Below, in pieces: positions 8,113-16,575 of a stretch of 64,000 nucleotides of DNA. The translations under genes and the position numbers were made by a program. Source of the DNA: an uncultured Kiritimatiellota bacterium. Its GTDB lineage: Bacteria > Verrucomicrobiota > Kiritimatiellia > RFP12 > UBA1067. Position 1 is the stretch's first letter; every line of letters starts with the position of its first letter. The notes beneath the pieces are model-generated. The model searched no databases. It was given only the letters and a program-made list of their open reading frames with translations, and was not told the DNA's origin. The stretch covers positions 133,156 through 197,155 of the forward strand of contig CAKTZI010000002.1 in NCBI GenBank assembly GCA_934635385.1. Reading direction: 5' to 3'.

Positions 8113-8165
8113 CTGCCGCAAGGTGGCCGTGTTGAAGGTCGGCGGCAGGGAAGAAACGTGGACGA

Positions 8166-8600
8166 ATGATAAAAGACAGATGGACAACGCTTGCAGGAGA
8201 GTTCCTGCGCTATGTCGTTGTGGGCGGTTTAGCTTTCCTCGTTGATCTTGGTACGTTAACGCTTGCCCAAGAACTTATTTTCAAGACTATTCCCTTTGGC
8301 ATTTACCTTGCCACGGCGATAGGCTTTGTTGTCGGATTGACGGTCAACTATGCTCTTTCTCTCCGGCTCGTCTTTACGCAAGAGAAAGACCGTGGCAAAG
8401 GCCGGACGGTGAGCGCATTTCTCGTCTTCGGCCTCATCGGGCTGCTGGGCCTTGGGTGGACTGAACTCGGCATGTGGATCGGCGTTTCGGTGCTGGGCGG
8501 GCACTATGCGCGTGTGAAGATCGTGGTGACAGGAGCCGTTCTCCTCTGGAACTACCTCGGTCGAAAGATTCTGATATTCAACAGGGAGAACATTGCATGA
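8166..8600 (+). CDS. GtrA-family membrane protein
   Basis: 144-aa protein with four predicted membrane helices (about 15-35, 42-62, 80-100, 112-132). The N-terminus FLRYVVVGGLAFLVDLGTL is typical of GtrA. Members are thought to move or hold polyprenyl-phosphate-linked sugars for surface-glycan modification. It has no visible promoter of its own after the structured RNA terminator at 8112, so it may depend on read-through. Its stop overlaps the next ATG (ATGA, 8597-8600). Confidence 0.88.
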   Translation: MIKDRWTTLAGEFLRYVVVGGLAFLVDLGTLTLAQELIFKTIPFGIYLATAIGFVVGLTVNYALSLRLVFTQEKDRGKGRTVSAFLVFGLIGLLGLGWTELGMWIGVSVLGGHYARVKIVVTGAVLLWNYLGRKILIFNRENIA

Positions 8601-10123
8601 AAACGGCTATTGTCATCGGGGCCGGCCCCGCCGGGCTGACCGCTGCGCATGAACTCGTCGCCAAGGGCGAAGGCGCGTGGCGGATTCTGGTGCTTGAAGA
8701 ATCGTCCGCGCTCGGCGGCATTTCGCGGACGGTCGTCCATGGCGACTGCCGCATCGACATCGGCGGACATCGCTTCTTCTCGAAATCAAGGGACGTGAAT
8801 GACCTCTGGACAAGGCTCATGCCGATACAGGGCGCTCCCGCACGAGACGACATTCTCTCGTGCCGACCTTGCCATTCGGAGGTCGGCGGCCCCGATCCCG
8901 AAAAGGAAGATCGCGTCATGCTACGCCGTCGCCGCATCAGCCGCATCTACTACCTGCGGCATTTCTTCGACTATCCGATTTCGATTCGACCAGCCACGTT
9001 CTTCGCCATGGGACTGGTGCGCACATGGGAAGCCGGATGGAGCTATCTCTACAGCGCCGTCGTGAAGCGTCCTGAGAAATCCCTTGAGGATTTCTACATC
9101 AACCGTTTCGGACGTGTCCTTTATTCGATGTTCTTTGAGGATTACACCGAAAAGCTGTGGGGCGTTCATCCGTCGCGGATTTCGCCCGAATGGGGCGCCC
9201 AGCGCGTCAAGGGGCTGTCTCTTTGGAAGGCGATCTTGAACGTGTTCATCCCCAAGGGCGGCAAGCGGGAGACCTCCCTGATCGAAGAGTTCATCTACCC
9301 CAAGAAAGGGCCGGGACAGCTTTGGGAAACCTTGGCGGAGGACCTGCGCGCCAAGGGTGTCGAAATCAGGCTCGGGACGAAGGTTGTTGGCGTGGAGACG
9401 TCCGAAGGGCGCATTCGTGCCGTGCGGACGTCCGACGGGCAGACGCTCGCCTGCGATGCGCTGTTCTCCTCGATGCCCGTCAAGGATCTGGTGGCGGCAA
9501 TGCCGAACGTTCCGCCGGACGTCAGGCGGGTGGCGGACGGGTTGCCTTACCGCGACTTCATCACCGTGGGGCTGCTCGTCGACAGGCTGGCCATCAAGAA
9601 CGCGACGAAGCTTCGCACCGTCAACGACATCGTGCCCGACACGTGGATCTACGTGCAGGAACGCGACGTGCGGATGGGGCGCATCCAGATCTTCAACAAC
9701 TGGAGCCCTTACATGGTTGATGACGTGACGCGCCATGTCTGGGTCGGGCTTGAGTATTTCTGTTCGGAGGGCGACGAACTCTGGAACATGAGCGACGAGG
9801 CCTTCACGGAAAGGGCCGTTGTCGAGCTGCGGCAGATCGGGGTCCTCGGTGTCCAGACGCCGGTTCTCGACTCCGTACGGCTACGGGTGAAGAAAGCCTA
9901 TCCCGCCTACTTCGGGACGTATGCCGAGTTCGGGAAGGTTCGCGCCTGGCTGGACGGCTTCGAGAACCTGTACTGCATCGGGCGAAACGGGCAGCACCGC
10001 TACAACAACATGGATCATTCGATGCTGTGCGGCATGGAGGCCGTGCGGTCTCTCCTGACGGGAAACGACAAGGCGGCCGTCTGGAATGTCAACACGGAGG
10101 AGGAATATCATGAAGCTCAGTAA
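8597..10123 (+). CDS. FAD-dependent oxidoreductase, UDP-galactopyranose mutase/amine oxidase-like
   Basis: 508-aa flavoprotein. The N-terminal Rossmann motif GAGPAGLTAAHEL, then E in VLEES and GGISRT, bind FAD, and GGHRFFSKS follows. The C-terminal half carries a second FAD segment (YCIGRNGQHRYNNMDHSM). Relatives in surface-polysaccharide clusters are UDP-galactopyranose mutase-like or protoporphyrinogen-oxidase-like; the reaction is not known. It is translationally coupled to GtrA (4-nt overlap) and overlaps the following membrane gene by 14 nt, so the three act in one pathway, probably lipid-linked sugar modification. Confidence 0.85.
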   Translation: MKTAIVIGAGPAGLTAAHELVAKGEGAWRILVLEESSALGGISRTVVHGDCRIDIGGHRFFSKSRDVNDLWTRLMPIQGAPARDDILSCRPCHSEVGGPDPEKEDRVMLRRRRISRIYYLRHFFDYPISIRPATFFAMGLVRTWEAGWSYLYSAVVKRPEKSLEDFYINRFGRVLYSMFFEDYTEKLWGVHPSRISPEWGAQRVKGLSLWKAILNVFIPKGGKRETSLIEEFIYPKKGPGQLWETLAEDLRAKGVEIRLGTKVVGVETSEGRIRAVRTSDGQTLACDALFSSMPVKDLVAAMPNVPPDVRRVADGLPYRDFITVGLLVDRLAIKNATKLRTVNDIVPDTWIYVQERDVRMGRIQIFNNWSPYMVDDVTRHVWVGLEYFCSEGDELWNMSDEAFTERAVVELRQIGVLGVQTPVLDSVRLRVKKAYPAYFGTYAEFGKVRAWLDGFENLYCIGRNGQHRYNNMDHSMLCGMEAVRSLLTGNDKAAVWNVNTEEEYHEAQ

Positions 10124-11471
10124 ATCGACGTGGACAATCTTTGCCGTCGGCATCGCGCTGCGGTTGGCTCTCTGGAGTTTCCAGTCCGCGCCCGAAGGCG
10201 ATGACGGGCTGCGCTATCTGTCCGAGAGCGTGAACATGGTCAGGCATGGGGTTTTCTCGTCGGCCTCATTCATGGAGGCGAAGAACGTGCCGCCTCCTTC
10301 GGCTCACGACCTGCCGCTGTGGCCCGGCATCATGGCCGGTTACTACTGGATGACGGATTCGATTCGGCGTACGCAGTATTTGGCCGGACTGACAAACGTC
10401 TTCCTGTGCGCGCTTGGGGCCTTGATGCTGTGTTCGATGCTGAAGAACAAGCCATTCGGATTTTCGGACAGGCAGGTGGCCGTCGGATGCGGCGTGTATC
10501 TCTTTATGCCGGACACGATCATCTACTCGCTCTGCCACATGCCAGACCAGTTGGCGGTGACGGCAATCATCGTCTCCCTGTGGTTCTATTTCAGAGCCGT
10601 CTCCGGCAGACGGCTTGCACTTGTGGGCGCTACGCTCTCGTTTGTGACGGCCATCTACGCCAAGCCCATCTGCATCCCGCTGTCGGCGGCTTTGATTCTG
10701 GCTCTCGCGTTGATTCTGAAAGACGTCTGGTGGAAGAGGGCGACGATGATGCTGGCCTGTGGACTGGCGGTTGTCGCTTGTCTGCACCCGTGGACGGTAC
10801 GCAACAGGCATGCGTTCGGAACGGCGGGATTGACGACGATTTCGGGCACGAACCTTTATGTGTGCAACTGGGGGCGACTGGTCGAGCAGCTGCCGTCCGC
10901 AGAGAAAGCGAAGGAACAGGAGTCCATGAAGAGATTCGAAACGTCGATTCAGGCGGACGACTTGATGAGGCAGTCTCAGGAAAAGGGGGCATATGCGAAA
11001 GAGCGCATTCTCGCCCATCTGCCCCAGTACGGGCTTTTCACGCTCAAGCGACATCCGCGCCTGTATGGGGGCACGGGCACGGTGGCCTTGTTCAGATATC
11101 TTGGCCTTGAACGGATTTGCGATTGTCTTGACGCACTTTGGGGTTCGGGTCTGTCGCGTGGGCGGGCTGTCAACCCGGATCGTCCCTACATGATTTATGA
11201 GAAAGCGGTAGGCGTAACCGTTCAAGTCTTTTCCTGGATGGTGCTGTTGGGTGGATATGTCCTTGTCTTGGCAGGTCTATGGAAAGGGCTTTGCTTCGTG
11301 ATTTCCAGTCGCGAGAACAGGTTGCAGAACGGGCTTGTCTACCTTTGCCCCATTCTTTGCCTTGTCTTGCTGGCGCTTGTGATTGGCCCGATTACCTCGA
11401 CGCGCTATCGGTTCATCATGATTCCGTTCTTCGCCATGATCGCCGCCCGTGCGTGTCAATCAGACTCATGA
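10110..11471 (+). CDS. Multi-spanning membrane glycosyltransferase (GT-C/ArnT-PMT-like)
   Basis: 453-aa integral membrane protein with about ten predicted helices. The first helix is followed by an acidic periplasmic motif (EGDDGLRYL) of the kind that marks GT-C enzymes using polyprenyl-phosphate sugars. The start at 10110 (MKLSKSTW) follows GGAGGAGGAAT; the longer in-frame ATG at 10086 has no ribosome binding site. Last gene of the GtrA operon, so a transfer of a lipid-linked sugar to a surface polymer is likely. Family level only. Confidence 0.75.
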   Translation: MKLSKSTWTIFAVGIALRLALWSFQSAPEGDDGLRYLSESVNMVRHGVFSSASFMEAKNVPPPSAHDLPLWPGIMAGYYWMTDSIRRTQYLAGLTNVFLCALGALMLCSMLKNKPFGFSDRQVAVGCGVYLFMPDTIIYSLCHMPDQLAVTAIIVSLWFYFRAVSGRRLALVGATLSFVTAIYAKPICIPLSAALILALALILKDVWWKRATMMLACGLAVVACLHPWTVRNRHAFGTAGLTTISGTNLYVCNWGRLVEQLPSAEKAKEQESMKRFETSIQADDLMRQSQEKGAYAKERILAHLPQYGLFTLKRHPRLYGGTGTVALFRYLGLERICDCLDALWGSGLSRGRAVNPDRPYMIYEKAVGVTVQVFSWMVLLGGYVLVLAGLWKGLCFVISSRENRLQNGLVYLCPILCLVLLALVIGPITSTRYRFIMIPFFAMIAARACQSDS

Positions 11472-11497
11472 GGCAATTGCAAAACCTTCACGATTGC

Positions 11498-11516
11498 GGA
11501 CGGGCTAGGCCCGTCC
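11498..11516. repeat. Perfect hairpin GGACGGGC-TAG-GCCCGTCC
   Basis: 8-bp perfect stem with a three-base loop, 26 nt after the glycosyltransferase stop. It is followed by CTCCCGAG, not by a T-run, so it is more like the dispersed palindromes of this genome than a classical terminator, although it may stop transcription. Confidence 0.5.
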
Positions 11517-11567
11517 CTCCCGAGTGATGGCGAATGAGGGACATTGAAACGTCCGACGGGATTGTGG

Positions 11568-11603
11568 TATAATTTACACATAGATTATGCGTGAGAATAT
11601 AAT
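11568..11603 (+). promoter_or_regulatory. Two -10 boxes upstream of the DUF234-type ATPase
   Basis: Extended TGGTATAAT at 11566-11573 and a second TATAAT at 11598-11603, the latter 20 nt before the ATG. GAAGGA at 11608-11613 is the ribosome binding site. Confidence 0.55.
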
Positions 11604-11623
11604 ACTTGAAGGAATAATATTCT

Positions 11624-13039
11624 ATGAGGTTCCTTGATCGGCAAGAGGAGATGCGGCGGCTGATGCGGTTGCATGCGGAGGGGCGTGGCGGCTTCGTTGC
11701 GCTCTGGGGGCGTCGCCGCATCGGGAAAAGCGAACTCCTGAAAGAATGGTGCAAGGCGACAGGTGGCCTTTATGCGGTTGCCGATCGATCATTGCCGGCT
11801 GTCCAGCGTCAGGATTACGCACAAGTCGTCGAGAGCCGGTTTGCGGGTTTCGCCGCCGTCACGTACCCGACGTGGAAGTCTCTCTTTGAGGAGCTGGGGC
11901 GCCGTGCTGCCGCCGAAGGATGGCACGGTCCGGTCGTCTTCGACGAATTCCCCTATTGGATGGAAGCCGACGAGACAATCGTATCCGTCCTGCAGAACTG
12001 GATTGACGGGGAAAAGTCCAGAGGCGGGCTTCTGGTCGCGATTGCCGGGTCGAGTCAGCACATGATGCAGGGCGTCGTCATAGACCACGATTCCCCTCTC
12101 TACGGGCGTTGTGACGAGCGAATCCGGCTGTCGCCGCTGGCGATCGGGTTCATCCGCGAAGGGTTGCGGCTCCGTGATCCGCTGGATGTCGTGCGAGCGT
12201 ATTCCGTTTGGGGCGGCATTCCGCGGTATTGGGTTGCGGCCGAACGCTATGGTCGTGACCTTGACGAGGCCCTCGACGAACAGGCGTTGGATCCGCTTGG
12301 CCTTTTCCACGAGGAGCCGGCGACGATTCTCCAGAGCGAGATTCCGACGGCAATCAGCCTAAAGCCCTATCTCGACGTCATCGGTTCGGGCGCACGGCGC
12401 GTCAGCGAAATTGCTGGACGCCTTGGACTTGCGGCCACGGCGTTGCCGAAACCGCTTTCTCGACTGATCGACCTCGGACTGGTTTCTCGCGAAACGCCCT
12501 ACGGCGAAAGCGAGAAGAGCTCAAAGAAATCGATTTATCGCGTGAGCGATCCGTTCTGCCGATTCTGGTTCAGGGTCATGGCCTCTCGGCGTAGCGTTTT
12601 CGACAGCGCACCGGCATCCATTCGCAAGTCCGTCTGGCGTACGCAGTCAAACGCGCTGTTCGCCGAGGCGTGGGAGGACTTGGCGCGGGGTTTCGTCGTC
12701 CGCTCGCCGCAGTTGGCAGCTCTTGCGGGCGAGGGTGACTTCTGGCGTCCGGCGGGACGTTGGTGGCAAGGCACGGCGCATGAGCTGGATGTCGTTTCCG
12801 TTAGCGGCTCCGGAACGCGGACGCTCGTGGGCGAAGCGAAGTGGTCGAATCGCGCCTTTTCACGGCAAGAGGCCGAATCTCTCGTCCGGGCGTTTGCGGG
12901 AATCCCCGTTCCGGACAAGTTTCCTCAGGATGTTCGGCGCGTGCTTTTCCTCTCGTCCGTCGCATCTGGCGTTCCGTCCGTAATCGGTGAAACGCTGATT
13001 CTCACGGCTGAGGACATCGTCTCGTCTTCACGTCCGTGA
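11624..13039 (+). CDS. ATPase with DUF234-type C-terminus (archaeal-ATPase-like family)
   Basis: 471-aa P-loop protein. Walker A is GRRRIGKSELL at about residues 29-39; Walker B is VVFDEFPYW at about 105. A winged-helix segment lies around 250-300 (ISEIAGRLGLAATALPKPLSRLIDLGLV). The C-terminal DUF234 region contains VGEAKWSNR, an E-x-K pair compatible with a nuclease-like fold. The role is unsettled; such genes are scattered singly and behave as accessory elements. A different ATPase of similar habit is at 43298. Confidence 0.83.
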   Translation: MRFLDRQEEMRRLMRLHAEGRGGFVALWGRRRIGKSELLKEWCKATGGLYAVADRSLPAVQRQDYAQVVESRFAGFAAVTYPTWKSLFEELGRRAAAEGWHGPVVFDEFPYWMEADETIVSVLQNWIDGEKSRGGLLVAIAGSSQHMMQGVVIDHDSPLYGRCDERIRLSPLAIGFIREGLRLRDPLDVVRAYSVWGGIPRYWVAAERYGRDLDEALDEQALDPLGLFHEEPATILQSEIPTAISLKPYLDVIGSGARRVSEIAGRLGLAATALPKPLSRLIDLGLVSRETPYGESEKSSKKSIYRVSDPFCRFWFRVMASRRSVFDSAPASIRKSVWRTQSNALFAEAWEDLARGFVVRSPQLAALAGEGDFWRPAGRWWQGTAHELDVVSVSGSGTRTLVGEAKWSNRAFSRQEAESLVRAFAGIPVPDKFPQDVRRVLFLSSVASGVPSVIGETLILTAEDIVSSSRP

Positions 13040-13064
13040 AGAATTCGTGGGGACAGGCCCCCGT

Positions 13065-13202
13065 TTCTTCCACCGCCGCGCGGCGGAGCTGACGCCAGAC
13101 GAGCGGACGCTCGCCGACCGCGCCGCGTCCATCATGACGGGCGGCGCGCATCCGTCTGCCCTGACAGACGACGAGCTGCTGCCGCCTCTTTCAGCCCGAT
13201 AG
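13065..13202 (+). pseudogene. C-terminal remnant of an unidentified gene
   Basis: A 45-codon open stretch (FFHRRAAELTPDERTLADRA onwards, ending LLPPLSAR) with gene-like codon use but no start codon. It directly follows a TTCGTGGGGACAGGCCCC palindrome arm (13045-13062). The same arm precedes other broken genes here, so a recombination or insertion event probably removed the 5' part. Parent family not recognised. Confidence 0.5.
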
Positions 13203-13343
13203 GAGACGGCTTTTCACGGATTCCATTCTGTCTGCGTGATGCAGTCTTGCCAAAATGAGAACATGATGCGGAAAATTCTCAAGCGAGAGAAAGCGAGCGG
13301 ACTGTCTTTCATGCTGAAGCGCTGGAAAGGGTGACCCACGCGG

Positions 13344-13372
13344 TTGACACGCGGCAGGAATAATGCTACACT
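13344..13372 (+). promoter_or_regulatory. Consensus sigma-70 promoter (TTGACA-17-TACACT)
   Basis: TTGACA at 13344-13349, 17-nt spacer, TACACT at 13367-13372. Predicted start near 13379. It is one of the few promoters here with a full -35 box. Confidence 0.75.
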
Positions 13373-13378
13373 ACCGCA

Positions 13379-13712
13379 CATAAAATTTGAGACTGGGTTC
13401 AGATGACGTTGAAAAACAGGATGAGACGGTGGATGTTCGCGCGCGCTTCGCGTCGCGCGGCAACGTGCCCGCAGAGCGCGTCAGGATGCGCTCTGGCGCG
13501 TCCGCTCAAGTCTAGTACCCCCCCCCCCGCTTTTGGCCGAGGCCGCTGAGGCCCATTTGGCGGCCGCTGGCGCGCGGCTCGCAAGGGCGAGCGTTGCCAT
13601 GTTCCCGTTGCCGCGGATTTGCTCGGCGACAGGCATAAGGCCGTTGTCGCTTTCGGAATGCACGTTCTTGTGCAACCCTGTAACAACAAGCAAAGAAAGG
13701 AACAAGCTCCGT
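13379..13712 (+). other. Long structured leader with a C11 tract
   Basis: A 334-nt leader between the promoter and the next well-supported start codon. It holds GC-rich hairpins, for example CAGAGCGC/GCGCTCTG at about 13474-13497, and a run of 11 C at 13518-13528. A short ORF starts at 13403 (MTLKNRMRRWMFARASRRAA) and is read through the C-run to a stop near 13550. A change of C-run length would shift it into the frame that stays open down to 13985. No known riboswitch was recognised. Confidence 0.45.
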
Positions 13713-13985
13713 ATGGAAAGTCTCTGGAAAATGGTCGGCAAGGGGAAGGCGGTCGCCTTCTCGACGGTCATCGGGTTCGTCGGCGTGGCCCTGGCGTCGT
13801 CGACGCTCTTGGCCGATGACGTCGCGTGGGTGCTTGACGGAAGCACGAACCGCGTGGCAGTCGCCTCTGCGAGGAGCGCGAACGGCGCGCCGCTGAAAAC
13901 GCGGCTGTCGAACGAGGCCGTTTCTTCTGGGGCGGCCATCCTGATGACGACAAGGGCGCCGGGAATTGCCCTCATCATTCGCTGA
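13713..13985 (+). CDS. Small secreted protein of unknown function
   Basis: 90-aa ORF with a clear signal peptide: positive N-terminus, hydrophobic core (TVIGFVGVALASSTLL) and a probable cleavage site after LLA before DDVAW. The mature part is only about 55 residues and resembles the start of longer secreted proteins, so it may be a truncated one. Start supported by AAAGAAAGGAA. It is the first gene after the 334-nt leader and is followed 14 nt later by the first SUMF1-like gene. Confidence 0.55.
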   Translation: MESLWKMVGKGKAVAFSTVIGFVGVALASSTLLADDVAWVLDGSTNRVAVASARSANGAPLKTRLSNEAVSSGAAILMTTRAPGIALIIR

Positions 13986-13999
13986 GAAAGGATCTGTCC

Positions 14000-15199
14000 A
14001 TGAAGCGCATTCTCCTGTCTTTCGGAATTCTCGCAACGGCTGTCGTCCGTGCGGCGGAGCCTGAACTTTCCGACGTCGCGATCACCCAGCTCTCGAACCG
14101 CCTGGTCGAGGTGTCCTATACGCTCTCGGGCGCACGGGCCATCGTCACGCCTGTCTTCCGAGTAGACGGCGAGGCCATCGACATGAAGGATGCCGTCACG
14201 CTCGGCGGCGACGTGCGCCGCATCGTCGCGCCGGGTGCGCGCCGCTTCGTGTGGGATCCGCGAACAGATTGGAAGGGCGAAGAGCTGGAAGCCGAGCGCC
14301 TGTCGGTCGAGCTCCGCGCCTGGTCGGTCGAGGCCCCGCCGCCCAAGATGGTCGTCGATCTCGACCCGTTCGTCCAGTCGTCGCCGTCGAACGTGCTGTT
14401 CTACGTCTCCGAGGGCGAGCTGCCCGGCGGCGTGGCGGACGCGCGCTACCGCACGACGAAACTGCTGATGACGCTTGTCCCGGCCAGGAACGTGCGCTGG
14501 CGGATGGGCGACGGCACGGCGGCGGGCAGCAAGTACGTGACGCTCTCGAAGGACTTCTACATCAGCGCGTTCACGTTCACTCAGGGGCAGTCCCTGACGG
14601 CGCTCGGCACGGCCGGCAACTACAACACGGGCCATGAGGATTCGGCCTTCTGTCCGGTCGAGCCGAAGTACGAAAGCCTGCGCAAGCAGACCTATGGCAA
14701 GGCGGACGTGCCGGACGGCTGCTGGATCAAGACGCTTCGCGTCCAGACCGGGCTGCCCTTCGACCTGCCCAGCGAGTTCCAGTGGGAATACGCCATGCGC
14801 GGCGGGGCCGAGACGCTCACGGACATGAACGACTACGGCTGGTGGGGCAAGGGCGCTACGTGGATGTGGGGTTCGTGCAGCGGCAATGCGGCATGGACGA
14901 CCTGTTCGCGCGACGGGGCGCATCCGGTCGGCCTGAAGAAGCCCAACGCCTTCGGCGTCTACGACATCGTCGGCAATGTGCGCGAGTACACGCGCACGGG
15001 ATACGAGGACCTGGACACCGCCGAGGAACGCGATCCCGAAGGGGCGGTCACCGACGGAAACTACGTCGTCCGCCGCTCGGGGCGGCACAGCGGCGATGAC
15101 GAGAGCTGCCAGAAATTGAGCTACCGTAATAAGTTCTGGTACGCTTCCGAAAACAACAACACCGGCTTCCGGCTCGTTCTGCCGGTCGACTGGAACTGA
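14000..15199 (+). CDS. Secreted SUMF1/FGE-fold protein 1
   Basis: 399-aa exported protein: signal peptide (1-18, ILLSFGILATAVVRA), a beta-rich N-terminal domain to about residue 150, then a formylglycine-generating-enzyme-like (C-type lectin-related) domain with FDLPSEFQWEYAMRGG, PNAFGVYDIVGNVREYTR and a terminal GFRLVLP. The paired cysteines that form the active site of true FGE are not present in the equivalent segment; only a lone C in DESC is seen. It is therefore more likely a binding or structural member than a sulfatase activator. GAAAGGA precedes the start. Tandem with a paralogue. Confidence 0.85.
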   Translation: MKRILLSFGILATAVVRAAEPELSDVAITQLSNRLVEVSYTLSGARAIVTPVFRVDGEAIDMKDAVTLGGDVRRIVAPGARRFVWDPRTDWKGEELEAERLSVELRAWSVEAPPPKMVVDLDPFVQSSPSNVLFYVSEGELPGGVADARYRTTKLLMTLVPARNVRWRMGDGTAAGSKYVTLSKDFYISAFTFTQGQSLTALGTAGNYNTGHEDSAFCPVEPKYESLRKQTYGKADVPDGCWIKTLRVQTGLPFDLPSEFQWEYAMRGGAETLTDMNDYGWWGKGATWMWGSCSGNAAWTTCSRDGAHPVGLKKPNAFGVYDIVGNVREYTRTGYEDLDTAEERDPEGAVTDGNYVVRRSGRHSGDDESCQKLSYRNKFWYASENNNTGFRLVLPVDWN

Positions 15200-15212
15200 A
15201 AGGAACTGCACA

Positions 15213-16502
15213 ATGAAGAAGAATAGCCTTGTTCTGTCCCTTCTGGCCATCCTCGGATTGTCGACTGGCGTTGTCGCGTCGGACGTCCCCGTCGTCTCGA
15301 ACGTGCAGCTGGAGCAGCGCGGACGACGGCTCTACGTGACATATGACCTTGTGGAAGCCCCCGCCGTCGTGACGATGGACATCCTGACGAACGGCGTCTC
15401 GATCGGCGAGGCCGCCCAGGCCTTCTACAGGGGCGCCGTCAACCGCCATGTGTCCGTCGGCCGCGGGCATCTGATCACGGTTCGCCTGCTGGACGTCCTG
15501 CCGCCGGGACTGGACTTCCCGGACACGACCGTCAAGGTCAAGGCGTGGAACGTCATCGCGCCGCCGGATTATCTCGTCGCCTCGCTGGTGGATCCCGGCA
15601 AGATCCGCTACTACGTCTCGACGAATGCGCTGCCGCACGGCGGCCTGACGAACGACATCTACCGGACGGACCTCCTCGTGATGAGACGCATTCCCGCCGC
15701 CGGCGTGCGCTGGATGATGGGCGAGGCGCCTCAGGCCGCCGAGGCGAGCGCGAGCGCCATCCAGCATCCCGTCGTCCTGTCCGAGGACTTCTACATGGGC
15801 GTCTTCGAGATCACGCAACACCAGCAGGAGCTCATGACCGGCACGGCCTGCGACAATAACGAGGAGACGGGCTACGCGGACAGCCCTCTTCTGCCGGCTC
15901 ACGCCAAGCGGCGGAACCTTCGGCCCTACAAGACCTGGTGGAAGGCGGACGGGCACGAGTTCTCGGACGGGCACATCGCGAAGTTCCGTGCGCGGACGGG
16001 GCTCGCCTTCGACCTGCCGACCGAGGCGCAATGGGAGTATGCCTGCCGGGCGGGAAGCCCCTACGAGCTCAACGTCGGGACCGTGCGCCGCACGACGAAC
16101 AACTGGAACACCGCCGCGTTCGAGGAGGCGCTCGCGCGCTGTGCCTGGTACAGCAAAAACTCAGACGGCCGTGCGCACCGCGTCGGCGAAAAGGAGCCCA
16201 ACGCCTTTGGGCTTTACGACATGCACGGCAACCTCGCGGAATGGGTGCTGGACTACTTGGGCGATCCTGCCGCCTACGACTGCGACCGCGAGCTCGATCC
16301 GCCGGGCGCCCAGACGGCAAAGCTGCGCAACGGCAGCGCGGACGACCCCTATTTCCCGGCACGAGGCGGGAGCGTGGGGTATCCGTACTACGGCTATGAG
16401 ATCCGCTCGGCGTCGCGAGAGGAACGGTCTGCGTCCTGGACGAGCGACCACAACGGCTACCGGCTGGTCGCGCCTGTCCGGGCCGAACCGTGCGCGAACT
16501 GA
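15213..16502 (+). CDS. Secreted SUMF1/FGE-fold protein 2
   Basis: 429-aa paralogue of the preceding gene, 13 nt downstream, with the same layout: signal peptide (LVLSLLAILGLSTGVVA), beta-rich N-terminal domain and a C-terminal SUMF1 domain with FDLPTEAQWEYACRAG, PNAFGLYDMHGNLAEWVLDY, ARGGSVG and GYRLVAPV. The FGE active-site cysteine pair is absent. AAAGGAAC gives the ribosome binding site. The pair is probably co-expressed from the promoter at 13344 and may belong with the glycan-degrading genes that follow. Confidence 0.86.
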   Translation: MKKNSLVLSLLAILGLSTGVVASDVPVVSNVQLEQRGRRLYVTYDLVEAPAVVTMDILTNGVSIGEAAQAFYRGAVNRHVSVGRGHLITVRLLDVLPPGLDFPDTTVKVKAWNVIAPPDYLVASLVDPGKIRYYVSTNALPHGGLTNDIYRTDLLVMRRIPAAGVRWMMGEAPQAAEASASAIQHPVVLSEDFYMGVFEITQHQQELMTGTACDNNEETGYADSPLLPAHAKRRNLRPYKTWWKADGHEFSDGHIAKFRARTGLAFDLPTEAQWEYACRAGSPYELNVGTVRRTTNNWNTAAFEEALARCAWYSKNSDGRAHRVGEKEPNAFGLYDMHGNLAEWVLDYLGDPAAYDCDRELDPPGAQTAKLRNGSADDPYFPARGGSVGYPYYGYEIRSASREERSASWTSDHNGYRLVAPVRAEPCAN

Positions 16503-16575
16503 ATGCGAATAGAGAACATATATAGATGAAGCAACGAAAGATTGTGATTCTTAAGCAATAAGAAAGACGAAAGAC

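Noticed and set aside
10086..10109. Upstream start of the membrane glycosyltransferase (MSTRRRNI)
   Set aside because: No ribosome binding site; the ATG at 10110 has GGAGGAGGA at the right distance.
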